A DNA stretch of 64,000 nt from the NCBI RefSeq assembly GCF_003996985.1, contig NZ_RJJX01000002.1:1-64000 (forward strand). Reading direction: 5' to 3'. Position 1 is the first letter of the stretch. The number at the start of each line of letters is the position of its first letter. The notes beneath the pieces are model-generated. The model had not been told where the DNA came from, made no database searches, and was given only the letters and a program-made list of their open reading frames with translations. Made by a program: the position numbers and the translations under genes. Shown here in pieces: positions 8,357-17,844 of this stretch. This stretch comes from Ancylomarina longa (GTDB lineage Bacteria > Bacteroidota > Bacteroidia > Bacteroidales > Marinifilaceae).

Positions 8357-9526
8357 TCATCCTAAATACTGTCCATTATTCTCAATTTCCATGGCTATTC
8401 TATCAAATACCTCTTTAACAGATCCCACACCATCTATTTTTTTTACAGCATGCATTTGATTGTATTTTTCAATAACCGGAGCCGTTTTCTTTTCATGTTC
8501 CTGTAATCGCTTCACTATTTTAGAAGTACTCGTATCGTATGGCATACAACGCTCGGTTTTACTTCTTTCGTCCAAACGATTAATCAATTCCAGAGTTGGA
8601 ACCTGAATATCAATAACCTGAGAAATAGAAGAAGTATGCTTTTTCAGTAATCCATCGAGTATATAAGATTGAACCAATGTTCTGGGAAAACCTTTAAAAA
8701 TAAATCCTTTCACTCCATTTGAACTTTCTATCTTATTTTCGATTAGCTGCACTACAATTTCATCTGGCACTAATTCTCCACTTTCATATAATTCGATAAT
8801 TCGTTTTCCAATATCCGAATTGTTCTTTATCTCCTGCTCCAGCATCTGTCCTGTAGCAACATACTCCAGTCCGTATTTTCTTGCAAGTGCAATACCCTGT
8901 GTACCTCTTCCAGAACCAGGATAACCGAAAAGGACAACATTAAACAAGCTTTTATTCAACTCTGCTTTGATGATTTGCTGAATATCCTGATTCACCATAT
9001 CAATGGATTGATTCCCTTTCACATCAAAATAGATTCCTTTGTCTTTGTAAAATTGGAGAACTGGTAAGGTTTTATCATGATATTCCCGTAAGCGGTTTCG
9101 AATTACCATCTCATTATCATCTAATCTTTCTGATGTTTTTCCTCGATTCAATAATCGTGCAACTGAAATTTGCTCCTCTACCTCCAAACCAATCAAACAA
9201 TTTAAGGAGGTATTTAACTTGATCATTAGACCTTCCAGAATATAAATTTGAATATATGTTCTTGGAAATCCATCAAATAGAAAACCATTTGCATTCGGGT
9301 TTTCAGTAATCGTTTTTTCAATAATTTGAACGATAATTTCATCGGACACCAATCCCCCCGAGGCAATAATCTCTTTGGCTTCCAATCCCAATTTACTTTT
9401 TGCGGCTATTTCCTTTCTCAGGAGATCTCCTGTAGATATATAAAACAAATTATATTTTTTAACTAAAAATTCGGATTGCGTTCCCTTTCCTGCACCAGGA
9501 GGTCCGAATAAAGCGATATTAAGCAT
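8357..9526 (-). CDS. tandem adenylate kinase, second domain degenerate
   Basis: The 389-residue protein contains two adenylate-kinase domains in a row. Domain 1 (residues 1-190) is complete: P-loop GPPGAGKGTQ (8-17), STGDLLR (31-37), DGFPRT (85-90) and a short lid with RGKTSER. Domain 2 (residues 195-385) keeps the fold, but its P-loop is GYPGSGRGTQ (201-210) with Arg for the essential Lys, and the AMP-site DGFPR has become KGFPR (278-282). Normal Adk is about 190-215 residues. Domain 1 probably converts ATP + AMP to 2 ADP, while domain 2 may be regulatory or bind nucleotide without catalysis. It may be an extra enzyme beside a normal adk elsewhere. Confidence 0.85.
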   Translation of the reverse strand: MLNIALFGPPGAGKGTQSEFLVKKYNLFYISTGDLLRKEIAAKSKLGLEAKEIIASGGLVSDEIIVQIIEKTITENPNANGFLFDGFPRTYIQIYILEGLMIKLNTSLNCLIGLEVEEQISVARLLNRGKTSERLDDNEMVIRNRLREYHDKTLPVLQFYKDKGIYFDVKGNQSIDMVNQDIQQIIKAELNKSLFNVVLFGYPGSGRGTQGIALARKYGLEYVATGQMLEQEIKNNSDIGKRIIELYESGELVPDEIVVQLIENKIESSNGVKGFIFKGFPRTLVQSYILDGLLKKHTSSISQVIDIQVPTLELINRLDERSKTERCMPYDTSTSKIVKRLQEHEKKTAPVIEKYNQMHAVKKIDGVGSVKEVFDRIAMEIENNGQYLG

Positions 9527-9901
9527 AGAGTAAATTTTAGCAATTAATTGAATGAGTAATCTTATTTATACAATGTAATACTTCTATCACATAAGGTCAA
9601 GAAAGGAAAGCTTTATGATGATTTGGGATATTAATTTCAAATATTATTCGTTAGATTTTATCATATGCGAATTCATCGAAAAAATATCGATAATTATCGA
9701 TATTTTTTGGAAATAATTTTCTTTTTAATCAAGCCTAATCTTTGTTAACGTCTCTTTTTTTGATACTTACATAATCATCCTGATTTTTAATTTATAAATG
9801 TAAATACAACTTACACAACTAAGAAAGCTTTTAAACAAGAAAGATAAAAGATCTTGTTTCAATCTTTTATCTAAATTTCGGCAAAACCAAAATCTATTTA
9901 T
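9527..9901. other. intergenic region with a long palindrome
   Basis: Region between the divergent adenylate kinase and cytochrome genes. It holds a perfect 26-bp palindrome at 9681-9706 (half-site AAAATATCGATAA), which could be an operator or a bidirectional structure, and the two competing hairpins just before the cytochrome start listed separately. Confidence 0.6.
9833..9872 (+). promoter_or_regulatory. mutually exclusive hairpins in the cytochrome leader
   Basis: AAACAAGA (9833-9840) can pair with TCTTGTTT (9852-9859). Alternatively AGATAAAAGAT (9842-9852) pairs perfectly with ATCTTTTATCT (9862-9872). The pairings share base 9852 and interleave, so only one can form fully. They lie 30-70 bases before the cytochrome ATG, an arrangement typical of a leader switch. 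No trans-acting factor is evident. Confidence 0.4.
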
Positions 9902-11407
9902 ATGAAATTGCCAAAATCATTTTACAATTGGACTTCCATTTTGGGAGCAAGTATTGCAGTCCTTACTTTCTTCCTGATTGTGTTCTTCTTTGTAATATCT
10001 GTGATATTTAATCAAGGAAGTTCCTATATGGGATTAATCACTTACATTGTTTTACCAAGTTTATTGGTGCTTGGAATGATATTAATTCCTATCGGAATGC
10101 TCATCCAAATTCGAAATAAAAATAAACAGATATTCCTTATCGAGGGTAAGAAATGGCCTAAGGTCGATCTTAACGATCAGCATCACAGGAATGCATTTAC
10201 CCTTTTTGTGGTGGTAAGTTTCCTCTTTTTATTTTTCACATCTATAGGTTCTTACGAGGCATTCAGATATAGCGAGTCTGTTCCGTTTTGTGGAACATTA
10301 TGCCATAATGTAATGGAGCCGGAGTATGTTACTTATCAAAATTCGGCACATGCGAAAGTTGCTTGTGTAGAATGTCATGTGGGCGAAGGAGCAGACTGGT
10401 ATATGCGTTCAAAATTAAGTGGACTTTATCAGGTTTATGCAGTTACTACCAACAATTATCCTAAACCAATTCCTACCCCAGTAGCAAATTTACGACCAGC
10501 AAGAGAAACTTGTGAAGAATGTCATTGGCCTCAAAAATTCTATCCTAAACGTATGCATACCCGCCGACACTATCTTACGGATGAAAAAAATACAGAATGG
10601 CAGATAAAACAAGTAATGAACATAGGTTCTGATCATGAATCCAAACATTATACAGAAGGTATTCACTGGCATATTAATCCAAATGTAAAAGTAGAATTTA
10701 AATCTACTGATGATAAAAATGAGTTTATCCAATGGGTTAAATACACAAATATTAAAACTGGTGAAGAGCACGTATTTGAAGATCAAATGATGCCACCTGA
10801 TTCGGCATTTTTCGCAGATAGCAAAACCCACACCATGGACTGTATGGATTGTCATAACCGACCTTCACACAGATATCTGTCTCCACCAAAATATATTGAT
10901 GATGCTATTTCTAATGAAAGTGTTGATGTTAAAATTCCATACATAAAGCTTGCATCAATGGAAGCCTTAAAGGATGTATATAGCACCAATGATAGTGCTG
11001 ATTATTTTATCCAGAAAAAAGTAACCGATTTTTATCAGGAAAACCATCCAGAGGTATTGACGAGCTTTGACAAGGAAATTGCAAAATCGATTGAAGGAAT
11101 AAAGCTCGCCTACCACGAGAATACATTTCCTAAGATGAATGCACGTTGGGATGCTTATCCAAATCATCAGGGACACAAGGAATCTCAAGGATGTTTCCGT
11201 TGTCATGATGATAACCATACTACAAGTGACGGAAGAGTAATTTCCAAGGATTGTAATCTTTGTCACTCTATTGTTATGGAAGGAAGAACAGACTCTCTTC
11301 AATATGCAGTTACCGGTAAAAGCCTTGAGTTTAAACATCCAGTAGATATTGGAACTCAGTGGAAAGATTATTCCTGTGTTGATTGCCATGCTTATCTTTA
11401 TCCTTGA
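9902..11407 (+). CDS. membrane-bound heptaheme cytochrome c, NapC/NirT-like N-terminus
   Basis: This 501-residue protein has three hydrophobic segments (about residues 15-35, 45-69 and 100-118) and then a periplasmic part with seven heme sites. The first is unusual, CGTLCH with three spacer residues (130-135). The others are CVECH (155), CEECH (204), CMDCH (314), CFRCH (431), CNLCH (451) and CVDCH (492). The NapC/NirT family passes electrons from membrane quinol to periplasmic partners. Length, heme count and three-helix anchor recall ImcH-type inner-membrane cytochromes of metal reducers, by memory of the family only. No reductase gene is adjacent, so the acceptor is unknown. Menaquinol from the nearby men pathway is the likely donor. 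Confidence 0.85.
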   Translation: MKLPKSFYNWTSILGASIAVLTFFLIVFFFVISVIFNQGSSYMGLITYIVLPSLLVLGMILIPIGMLIQIRNKNKQIFLIEGKKWPKVDLNDQHHRNAFTLFVVVSFLFLFFTSIGSYEAFRYSESVPFCGTLCHNVMEPEYVTYQNSAHAKVACVECHVGEGADWYMRSKLSGLYQVYAVTTNNYPKPIPTPVANLRPARETCEECHWPQKFYPKRMHTRRHYLTDEKNTEWQIKQVMNIGSDHESKHYTEGIHWHINPNVKVEFKSTDDKNEFIQWVKYTNIKTGEEHVFEDQMMPPDSAFFADSKTHTMDCMDCHNRPSHRYLSPPKYIDDAISNESVDVKIPYIKLASMEALKDVYSTNDSADYFIQKKVTDFYQENHPEVLTSFDKEIAKSIEGIKLAYHENTFPKMNARWDAYPNHQGHKESQGCFRCHDDNHTTSDGRVISKDCNLCHSIVMEGRTDSLQYAVTGKSLEFKHPVDIGTQWKDYSCVDCHAYLYP

Positions 11408-11491
11408 TCAGCATAATAAAAGACGGTAATTCTATTTGGATTTGTTCTAATTATAAAAGATCTTCGCATCTGATATAGAACAAATCCAAAT

Positions 11492-11887
11492 ATGAATAGG
11501 AACAGACTTAGTGGAAAGGAACTTCACGAATTAGGAATCAAGTGGGTATATAAGCATATTAAGGAAGAATTTGAAATTCTTTCAGTCAATTTGGAATTTG
11601 AAAAAAACCCGCAAATTCTAGCCAAAAAAGATGGAACGTTACATTTTATAGTTGTAAAAACTAGCACCTACCCTGATGTCGGCTCCCTAACTCCCATCGC
11701 TGCGGAAGAGATAATAAAACACGCCGACAAGCATAAGGCAAAAATTCTATTTGCTCATATTGGTGTTGCCAATGCAGATACAGAAGACAAAGAGGAAATG
11801 CAATTCCCGCAAAAAAATGGGCATTACTATATTAACTATACTGGATTAAGTATCGCACCCAATATTTTGAAAGATCCAAGCATTTAA
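11492..11887 (+). CDS. conserved hypothetical protein, possibly YraN/nuclease-fold
   Basis: This is a 131-residue soluble protein. The stretch from GKELHELGIKWV to DGTLHFIVVKTS follows the outline of YraN/UPF0102 proteins (helix, then strand-D/E-x-K-like strand). Catalytic acidic residues are not clearly kept (VVKT where EVKT is expected), so I assign no activity. It lies 29 bases before pdxH on the same strand. Confidence 0.6.
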   Translation: MNRNRLSGKELHELGIKWVYKHIKEEFEILSVNLEFEKNPQILAKKDGTLHFIVVKTSTYPDVGSLTPIAAEEIIKHADKHKAKILFAHIGVANADTEDKEEMQFPQKNGHYYINYTGLSIAPNILKDPSI

Positions 11888-11915
11888 ATCGCTCACCTTA
11901 TTCAAAATAATTATA

Positions 11916-12554
11916 ATGAAAGATGATTTAAACAGAATTCGACACGAATACGGAAACAAAGAATTAAGCAAATCTAATGTTTCTCCCGATCCATTCATTC
12001 AATTCCAAATCTGGTTTAAAGCAGCCTTAAACGAAAATATTCCAGATGTCAATGCAATGACTTTAGCTACTGCTAATAGCAATGGAAGGCCATCAGCGCG
12101 CATACTTCTACTAAAAGATTTTAACGAGGATGGTTTCTGTTTTTTCACTAACTACGAAAGTAAGAAAGGAAACGAACTTTTAATCAATCCCTACGGTGCC
12201 CTTGTATTTTTTTGGCCAGAAATGGAAAGACAAATACGAATTGAAGGAAAAATTGCAAAATTAGAATCTGATTTATCTGATGCCTACTTTTATCAGCGGC
12301 CTATAGGCAGTAGAATAGCCGCCGCAGTATCCCCACAAAGTCAAGAAATTACTGATCGTAAAAGTATAATTAAAAAAATAGATCAATTCAAAGTCAAAAA
12401 TGGCGATGAATTTAAGCGTCCGGATTTTTGGGGTGGATATAGATTAATACCAGATCTTTTTGAATTTTGGCAAGGTCGCGAAAACAGATTAAATGATAGA
12501 ATCGAATATACTATCGGTCAGAATCAATGGAAATTGAGGTGTCTTGCCCCATAA
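11916..12554 (+). CDS. pdxH: pyridoxamine 5'-phosphate oxidase
   Basis: The 212-residue FMN enzyme oxidises pyridoxamine- or pyridoxine-phosphate to pyridoxal phosphate using O2. Family features are clear: RPSARILLLKDF for substrate/FMN binding, NYESKKGNEL, the RQIRIEGK strand, and the C-terminal WGGYRLIPDLFEFWQGRENRLNDR, the PdxH signature. Length is normal. An O2-using PdxH suggests the organism meets some oxygen. Confidence 0.95.
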   Translation: MKDDLNRIRHEYGNKELSKSNVSPDPFIQFQIWFKAALNENIPDVNAMTLATANSNGRPSARILLLKDFNEDGFCFFTNYESKKGNELLINPYGALVFFWPEMERQIRIEGKIAKLESDLSDAYFYQRPIGSRIAAAVSPQSQEITDRKSIIKKIDQFKVKNGDEFKRPDFWGGYRLIPDLFEFWQGRENRLNDRIEYTIGQNQWKLRCLAP

Positions 12555-12708
12555 AATAATTGATTCATCTGCATAAAGGTTATATTAATACTAAAATTAA
12601 AAAATTTCTTACATACGAGGGTCACCTTTTCGCATAAATCAGAATTAAGAGGTGAAAAGTCGATTCGCAAGTCCTGCGAATTTTATTTTTCAGTAATTGT
12701 ATGTAGTA

Positions 12709-12736
12709 AAAACACTCTTCGCAGGAAGGGTGTTTT
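12709..12736 (+). terminator. terminator between convergent pdxH and PfkB genes
   Basis: AACACTCTT and AAGGGTGTT (with a G-T pair) form a stem around a CGCAGG loop, followed by TTTTTT. The A-run on the other side could let it also serve the opposite strand. Confidence 0.65.
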
Positions 12737-13660
12737 TTATAAACGAAAATTTCTGGCAAAATCTTCTTCCAGAAAATTATCAAAACTCATACATACTTTT
12801 TGGGAAAATGTAATCGCTGTTTGAACCATCTCCTGTATCTCCTTGTAATTGAGATTTTTTATTTCGTTCAAATCAATTCTGTTTTTTATCAAGAAGTAGG
12901 CTATTGCTGCATTACATGTATCACCTGCACCAACTGTACTTAAAGGAGTAATTTGCGGAACTTCCACTTTTATTTCATTAGGATTGCAAACTGAAATCGC
13001 ATTTTTATTCGCAGTATAAACCAACATTGCATCTGAGAAATTCTCCATCCAAATATGGGCGTTGCTCGCAGATTTTGCTCCACAAATGAGTTGAAAATCT
13101 TCATTAGAAGCTTTTACAATATCTGCTAATGCCATGTTTTCCTTAATGTATGGCAATACCTCTTTCAATAAACGCAAATGCTGTGATCTAAAATTGGGAT
13201 CGTAAATTAATATTGCATCCTGTTTTCGACAATATTTTAAAAAGGCAATCAGAGAACTCCTAAATTCTTTTTTAATTGCCAGAAATGATCCAAAAAGTAT
13301 AATATCATTCGGTTTCACTTCAGTGGGAAATTGTATAATAGAATCTAAACCTATTCTTGTCTTGTAAAAAGAATAATCAGCATTTCTACTATCATCCAAA
13401 AATGCCAATGCTAAATTAGAATTCGTATCCGAAAAGCGGGAGATATATTTCGTATTAACCTTGTTCTTCATTAAGAATTGCAGGATGCTTTCCCCTACTT
13501 TATCAGTCCCCAACTCGCTCAATAAGCAAACTTGCGCGCCCAATCTTGCAAGAGAAACAGATGCATTTAGAAACGAACCACCAGGTTTTGATTCGAAAGG
13601 TTTACCCTGCTCAAAAAACACATCTAAAACACAATCTCCAATAGTATAAATCGTTCGCAT
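12737..13660 (-). CDS. PfkB-family sugar kinase, probably fructokinase
   Basis: The 307-residue ribokinase-fold enzyme phosphorylates a sugar with ATP. The N-terminal sugar site GGSFLNASVSLARLG (about residues 27-41) and the C-terminal anion-hole/catalytic motif TVGAGDT with its catalytic Asp are present. The residue before this motif is Ser (LSTVGAGD) rather than the usual Asp. Fructokinase is the best guess, but ribokinase or another sugar kinase cannot be excluded. Stands alone. Confidence 0.85.
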   Translation of the reverse strand: MRTIYTIGDCVLDVFFEQGKPFESKPGGSFLNASVSLARLGAQVCLLSELGTDKVGESILQFLMKNKVNTKYISRFSDTNSNLALAFLDDSRNADYSFYKTRIGLDSIIQFPTEVKPNDIILFGSFLAIKKEFRSSLIAFLKYCRKQDAILIYDPNFRSQHLRLLKEVLPYIKENMALADIVKASNEDFQLICGAKSASNAHIWMENFSDAMLVYTANKNAISVCNPNEIKVEVPQITPLSTVGAGDTCNAAIAYFLIKNRIDLNEIKNLNYKEIQEMVQTAITFSQKVCMSFDNFLEEDFARNFRL

Positions 13661-14047
13661 TCTAATCTTTCCTTTAAAAAATATTTATGGTAGCGAAAAT
13701 ACACATTCTCCTCGAATTCAATTTTAGAAATAAGGTAATTCTAAAAAATAGCGAAATACAAACTCATTAATTCTAAATCAAGAAGGACTAAAACCACCTT
13801 TCCTACATTAAAAGTATTTGTTATTTAATATTCTTGATTAAAATCTGTAATTTATAATTATTCTGCATAAACGATCATTTCTCATACTTAAATCGTTTTC
13901 GATTCACCATCTTTTCAAGCACTAAAGTTTGTATGGTTAAATGGCAGGGATTTTAGCAACAATAGGCTGTACAGGAATTTTTGAACAGCAAAAATTTAAA
14001 GTAAATTTGATACCGTCATTCCCTCAGTTAAAATAAATTGGAGATAT
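13661..14047. other. divergent intergenic region with a PEPCK promoter
   Basis: AT-rich region between divergent genes. It contains the candidate promoter at 13980-14009 listed below and otherwise no hairpin or repeat that I can support. Confidence 0.4.
13980..14009 (+). promoter_or_regulatory. candidate promoter for the PEP carboxykinase
   Basis: TTTG (13980-13983) and a perfect TAAATTTG (14002-14009) are spaced by 18 bases, matching the Bacteroidota housekeeping promoter. Transcription would start about 30 bases before the ATG. Confidence 0.5.
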
Positions 14048-17000
14048 ATGCAAAATAAAGCAGGTAAAATCAAGAAGGCACAGAAGCAGAAAAAAGACAA
14101 TCGCAAAGATTTGATTCGTTACATTAATCTGCAATTGGCAGCGATGGGGCAACCTATTTACGAGGATGTATCCTTGAAGGAAAAGAAGCACTTATCCGAC
14201 AATAAATTTATCCAGCTAACCGATAGTTTGATAAAAAATTATAGAGCTAAATCAAGGTTGTTAGCAGATCATCTATGTCCTGCTGATCTTCGTATTCAAA
14301 ATTTCATTGATGACTATTTAAAAGATACTGGTGAAAAAGTAATTCAAATTCCAACTTCTACATTCATCCTTGATCAAGCAGGAATTGCCAGAGAACTTAG
14401 TTTACCTCCTAATAAAGACGAACACATTACAGAAAATCTTAGTTCGTATAGAATAAAGCAAGGCGTTCTACACAATCCAAAGCACGACAGAAGAACTACA
14501 AAAGGCTCTTTTCATATTGTGGATGGCAGTTTGCCAGTTCCATTAGACAAAATAGAGGTACCCAAAAAAGCATTCGCTAAATTCTTAGAAGCAGCATTTT
14601 CTCCTTCTAATGAAATTCAAGAATTGCCATTTACTGCAAATCAGCAAAACAAAGCGCAGATTATGGTTTCCCTATTGATGAGACCAATTGTTTGCCCGGA
14701 AGTAAAAGGAATTATCAGCGAGAAGACAATGGAAGTTCGCTTCTTTGCACCGGGTAGTCTAGTAAGTAATCTTGATTTTGTAGAGTCTATATTTGGAAAT
14801 GCAGGAGACCCTAACATCCCTGCCAATGATGCTGGTTTAGATTTGGAGCATTGGACCGGCCATACCGGTTGTATTGTTTTAGCACCTCAATTGTTAAAAC
14901 TCACTAAAAAAGAATTAGGATTACCTCGATACGATGAAGCTACCGATCGTCAAAAAACAGACGGTGTATGTTGGAAAAATGAGAATGAGCTTTATAACGA
15001 TGGTCAGCCTTTTAAACTTACCTGTAGAAGCGAAAAAGGAGTGGTAATCACCTTAATTGCAGATAATTATTTCGGATATTCTAAGAAAGAAATAAAAACT
15101 CAGATTAGTTATTCTGCAAATTTATATGGTCTCTCAGAAGAAGAGCATGCCGGTGGAGCAATCGCATTTCCTCGCAAGAATTTAGGAGATAGTTTTAACG
15201 GTGCTCTTTTCACAAAAAATGTGTTGAAAAAAGAATACCATTTTGACGAATTAGTCAAGCAATTTGGCAATACTATTGAGGTTTATCCTGAAGGATATGC
15301 TGTAGATAAGGTAAATTCCAACATTTACTATATTGATGAAAATGCAAATATTGATCTATATCAAAGCAAAATAAACTGGATTAGAGATGGAAAGCAACAA
15401 AGCATTCGATTATTGCCAGATCACTTTTATGTGCATCCTTCTGGTTATAAATTGCATATGGAAAAACATCCAAGTGCACCATCGTGGCGTTTAGTTAGCA
15501 CATTTGCCGAAGGAACATTTTGTCATAAGCCATGCACTGTTTCTGGTGGTGGTAAATCCGAAATCTCAAAATCACTACTAAATGCTATTATTTATAGCTC
15601 GTTTTACGTGCAGGATATGGAGAAGGATTTTGATTTGGCTGATCAGGTAATTAATCATGACTATACTTTGCGTTGGAAAGATCATCCAAACCGAAAAAGT
15701 CCATCAAGAGCCTTACTAAGCTCGGATCGTTCGCTAGGATCAGTGGTAAAACTATTAACTCCATCTCAATATTACACCAAAGAATACAACAATTATCTTA
15801 ACTCAATACCTGATCATGTGAAGGCATTGGTACTTTATGTGAAAAGGTTTTACAGACCAGAGAGAACAGATAGTAATTGGAAAGACAATTTTTCAGTAGA
15901 CGTGATAAACGGAAGAAAGGGACATGAATTACTTTTCAATAATCGAAAAATTGTAGCTAGTTATTTAAGAGTCGGTTTTGCCAACGATAATTCCTGGTAT
16001 TTGCATAAACTTCGCCAGGATTTTATCGCGGCCGCCAAGATTCAAATGGAAGACGATATTACTGCTTCGGTAGTGATGCCTAGCAATCGCTTACAATATT
16101 TGAATGCATCTTACAACAATAAAAGTGTTAAGATTACTGCAAACTGCGAAGAACGTTTCTTCCAACGTCCGGATGAGGCCGTTAATAGAGGATACGATAA
16201 GGAAGCAGAGGCAGATCTATCAATGAGAGATAATTTCACTTCTAATTACGAACCACTTAGCCGCGAAGATGGAGAAGAATTAATTGCAGATGCCATTGGT
16301 TTCGATATGTACACCAAACCTATTCAAAATCTAATTAAGGAAGGAGTCGGTAGTAAAAAAACCAATTATTTTATTTCTCCATCGCACACCAGAATTGTAA
16401 ATGGTGAACCTTCTAAAAATCCGAGATACTTGCAGATACGTCCGGATTTGGTAAATCCTGTTGACGATCGTTTGGCCGAAATCGGAATTCGATTAGCTAG
16501 AAAAATCCCTTTAGATCAAGCGGTTCATTATCCTGTAAATGCCGTACTTCCCGGTCGTAGAAATAACCCGCCAGAAAAAGAAAGTGGCATACGCGCATTG
16601 AGTGTGTACAATCCAATTCACTATCAGGAATTGCCTGAGTTGTTCATGGATTTCATTTGTAGTCTAACAGGAAAATCTCCTTCTACTACAGGAGCCGGTT
16701 CTGAAGGTGCCTTAACAAAAGGGCCATTCAACATGCTATCTCCTACTACAGATATAAATAATGCCTTATTATCCTTTATTCTTACCGGATATCAGGGGTT
16801 TTCATCTGCAGCAGGTCATGTGGGTACTGAGAATCGTTTTGATCATGATATATCCTTACTGATACCAGAACTTTGGTGTAGATTAAAAGAGGAAAATAGA
16901 GATCCAAAACGATTAATTGCAGAAGGATCACTTGAAAAATTAAATGATTTTGAATGTGAAGGCGAAAAAATTACTGCCAGTCGTTTAGGATATAGAATCA

Positions 17001-17536
17001 CCGAAGGATTTCTTTTCCGATACATGAACCGAATTTTTGATGAGCCACAGAATGTATTTAGCGAAAGAATGCTAAAACCTGAAATTCAGGATATGGAAGC
17101 CTATGTTGATGGTATCAAAAACATTTGCGAAGCTCAAAAGAAAGTTGCAATCAATTACTTTAAGGATGGTAGTATTGATGCGGCAATTCCACCTTTAAAG
17201 GTGCTTTTGAACATCATGGCATATGGCGAGTACGAAGGAAAAGATATTAGCGATCCAGAATTAAGGAAACTGTTCGATCGGGAAATGGTGATTGATTCCA
17301 AGTGGTATCAGGAGCGGTTGATGCGTAAACAACAAATCGATATTCAATTCTACGAAAAGCAGATAAAGTATATGGAAGCTTTCATGTCAAACAAGATGAA
17401 TGCAGACTGGAATCAGGATCTCCATCTGCAGGAAAAGTACCAGAAAGCTAAAAAAGATTTGGAAAAAGTAAAATCAAATGAATACCTGCAAAGTTTAGTC
17501 GGTACCATTGGTGCAGATCCTTTACATAAGGCTTAA
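14048..17536 (+). CDS. pyrophosphate-dependent phosphoenolpyruvate carboxykinase
   Basis: This very large 1162-residue protein matches the PPi-type PEPCK family known from Propionibacterium and Entamoeba (oxaloacetate + PPi to PEP + Pi + CO2), not the 530-620-residue ATP or GTP enzymes. Supporting motifs are NPKHDRRTT near residue 150, IFGNAGDP and WTGHTGC in the N-terminal half, DNYFGYSKKE near 339, a P-loop-like SGGGKSE at 499-505, and GKSPSTTGAGSEGALTKGPF near 873-892. The C-terminus ends in a charged coiled-coil-like segment. It stands alone with its own promoter and terminator. The assignment rests on remembered family motifs. These genes are often annotated as hypothetical. Confidence 0.85.
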   Translation: MQNKAGKIKKAQKQKKDNRKDLIRYINLQLAAMGQPIYEDVSLKEKKHLSDNKFIQLTDSLIKNYRAKSRLLADHLCPADLRIQNFIDDYLKDTGEKVIQIPTSTFILDQAGIARELSLPPNKDEHITENLSSYRIKQGVLHNPKHDRRTTKGSFHIVDGSLPVPLDKIEVPKKAFAKFLEAAFSPSNEIQELPFTANQQNKAQIMVSLLMRPIVCPEVKGIISEKTMEVRFFAPGSLVSNLDFVESIFGNAGDPNIPANDAGLDLEHWTGHTGCIVLAPQLLKLTKKELGLPRYDEATDRQKTDGVCWKNENELYNDGQPFKLTCRSEKGVVITLIADNYFGYSKKEIKTQISYSANLYGLSEEEHAGGAIAFPRKNLGDSFNGALFTKNVLKKEYHFDELVKQFGNTIEVYPEGYAVDKVNSNIYYIDENANIDLYQSKINWIRDGKQQSIRLLPDHFYVHPSGYKLHMEKHPSAPSWRLVSTFAEGTFCHKPCTVSGGGKSEISKSLLNAIIYSSFYVQDMEKDFDLADQVINHDYTLRWKDHPNRKSPSRALLSSDRSLGSVVKLLTPSQYYTKEYNNYLNSIPDHVKALVLYVKRFYRPERTDSNWKDNFSVDVINGRKGHELLFNNRKIVASYLRVGFANDNSWYLHKLRQDFIAAAKIQMEDDITASVVMPSNRLQYLNASYNNKSVKITANCEERFFQRPDEAVNRGYDKEAEADLSMRDNFTSNYEPLSREDGEELIADAIGFDMYTKPIQNLIKEGVGSKKTNYFISPSHTRIVNGEPSKNPRYLQIRPDLVNPVDDRLAEIGIRLARKIPLDQAVHYPVNAVLPGRRNNPPEKESGIRALSVYNPIHYQELPELFMDFICSLTGKSPSTTGAGSEGALTKGPFNMLSPTTDINNALLSFILTGYQGFSSAAGHVGTENRFDHDISLLIPELWCRLKEENRDPKRLIAEGSLEKLNDFECEGEKITASRLGYRITEGFLFRYMNRIFDEPQNVFSERMLKPEIQDMEAYVDGIKNICEAQKKVAINYFKDGSIDAAIPPLKVLLNIMAYGEYEGKDISDPELRKLFDREMVIDSKWYQERLMRKQQIDIQFYEKQIKYMEAFMSNKMNADWNQDLHLQEKYQKAKKDLEKVKSNEYLQSLVGTIGADPLHKA

Positions 17537-17559
17537 AATAAACCTTGATAATAAACGCT

Positions 17560-17594
17560 AAAAGGGTAATTCAAATATTGGGTTGCCCTTTTTC
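17560..17594 (+). terminator. terminator after the PEP carboxykinase
   Basis: AAAGGGTAA pairs with TTGCCCTTT (one mismatch) followed by further T. It lies about 25 bases past the stop. Confidence 0.6.
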
Positions 17595-17844
17595 ATTTCA
17601 AAATGAGAAGATAGTAGACGTATCCTAACAGGAATCTTTCAGAAAAAAATCACTGCATTTGGCATTCCTGGTACAATGGATTTATAAATTCCACAAACTA
17701 ATTAAAGAGTTAAAAAAACATAAATATTCTGCCGAAATGGCAGAACCTTCCATACTAGCTCATACAAAATTCACCGATAAATAATAGTGCTAAAAAAATA
17801 CGTTATTGCTGATAATAATTTCATAATTTTACAATAAAAACGAC
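17595..17844. other. intergenic region
   Basis: AT-rich. A GCCGAAATGGCAGAA segment near 17734 makes a short inverted repeat. Nothing else is supported. Confidence 0.3.
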
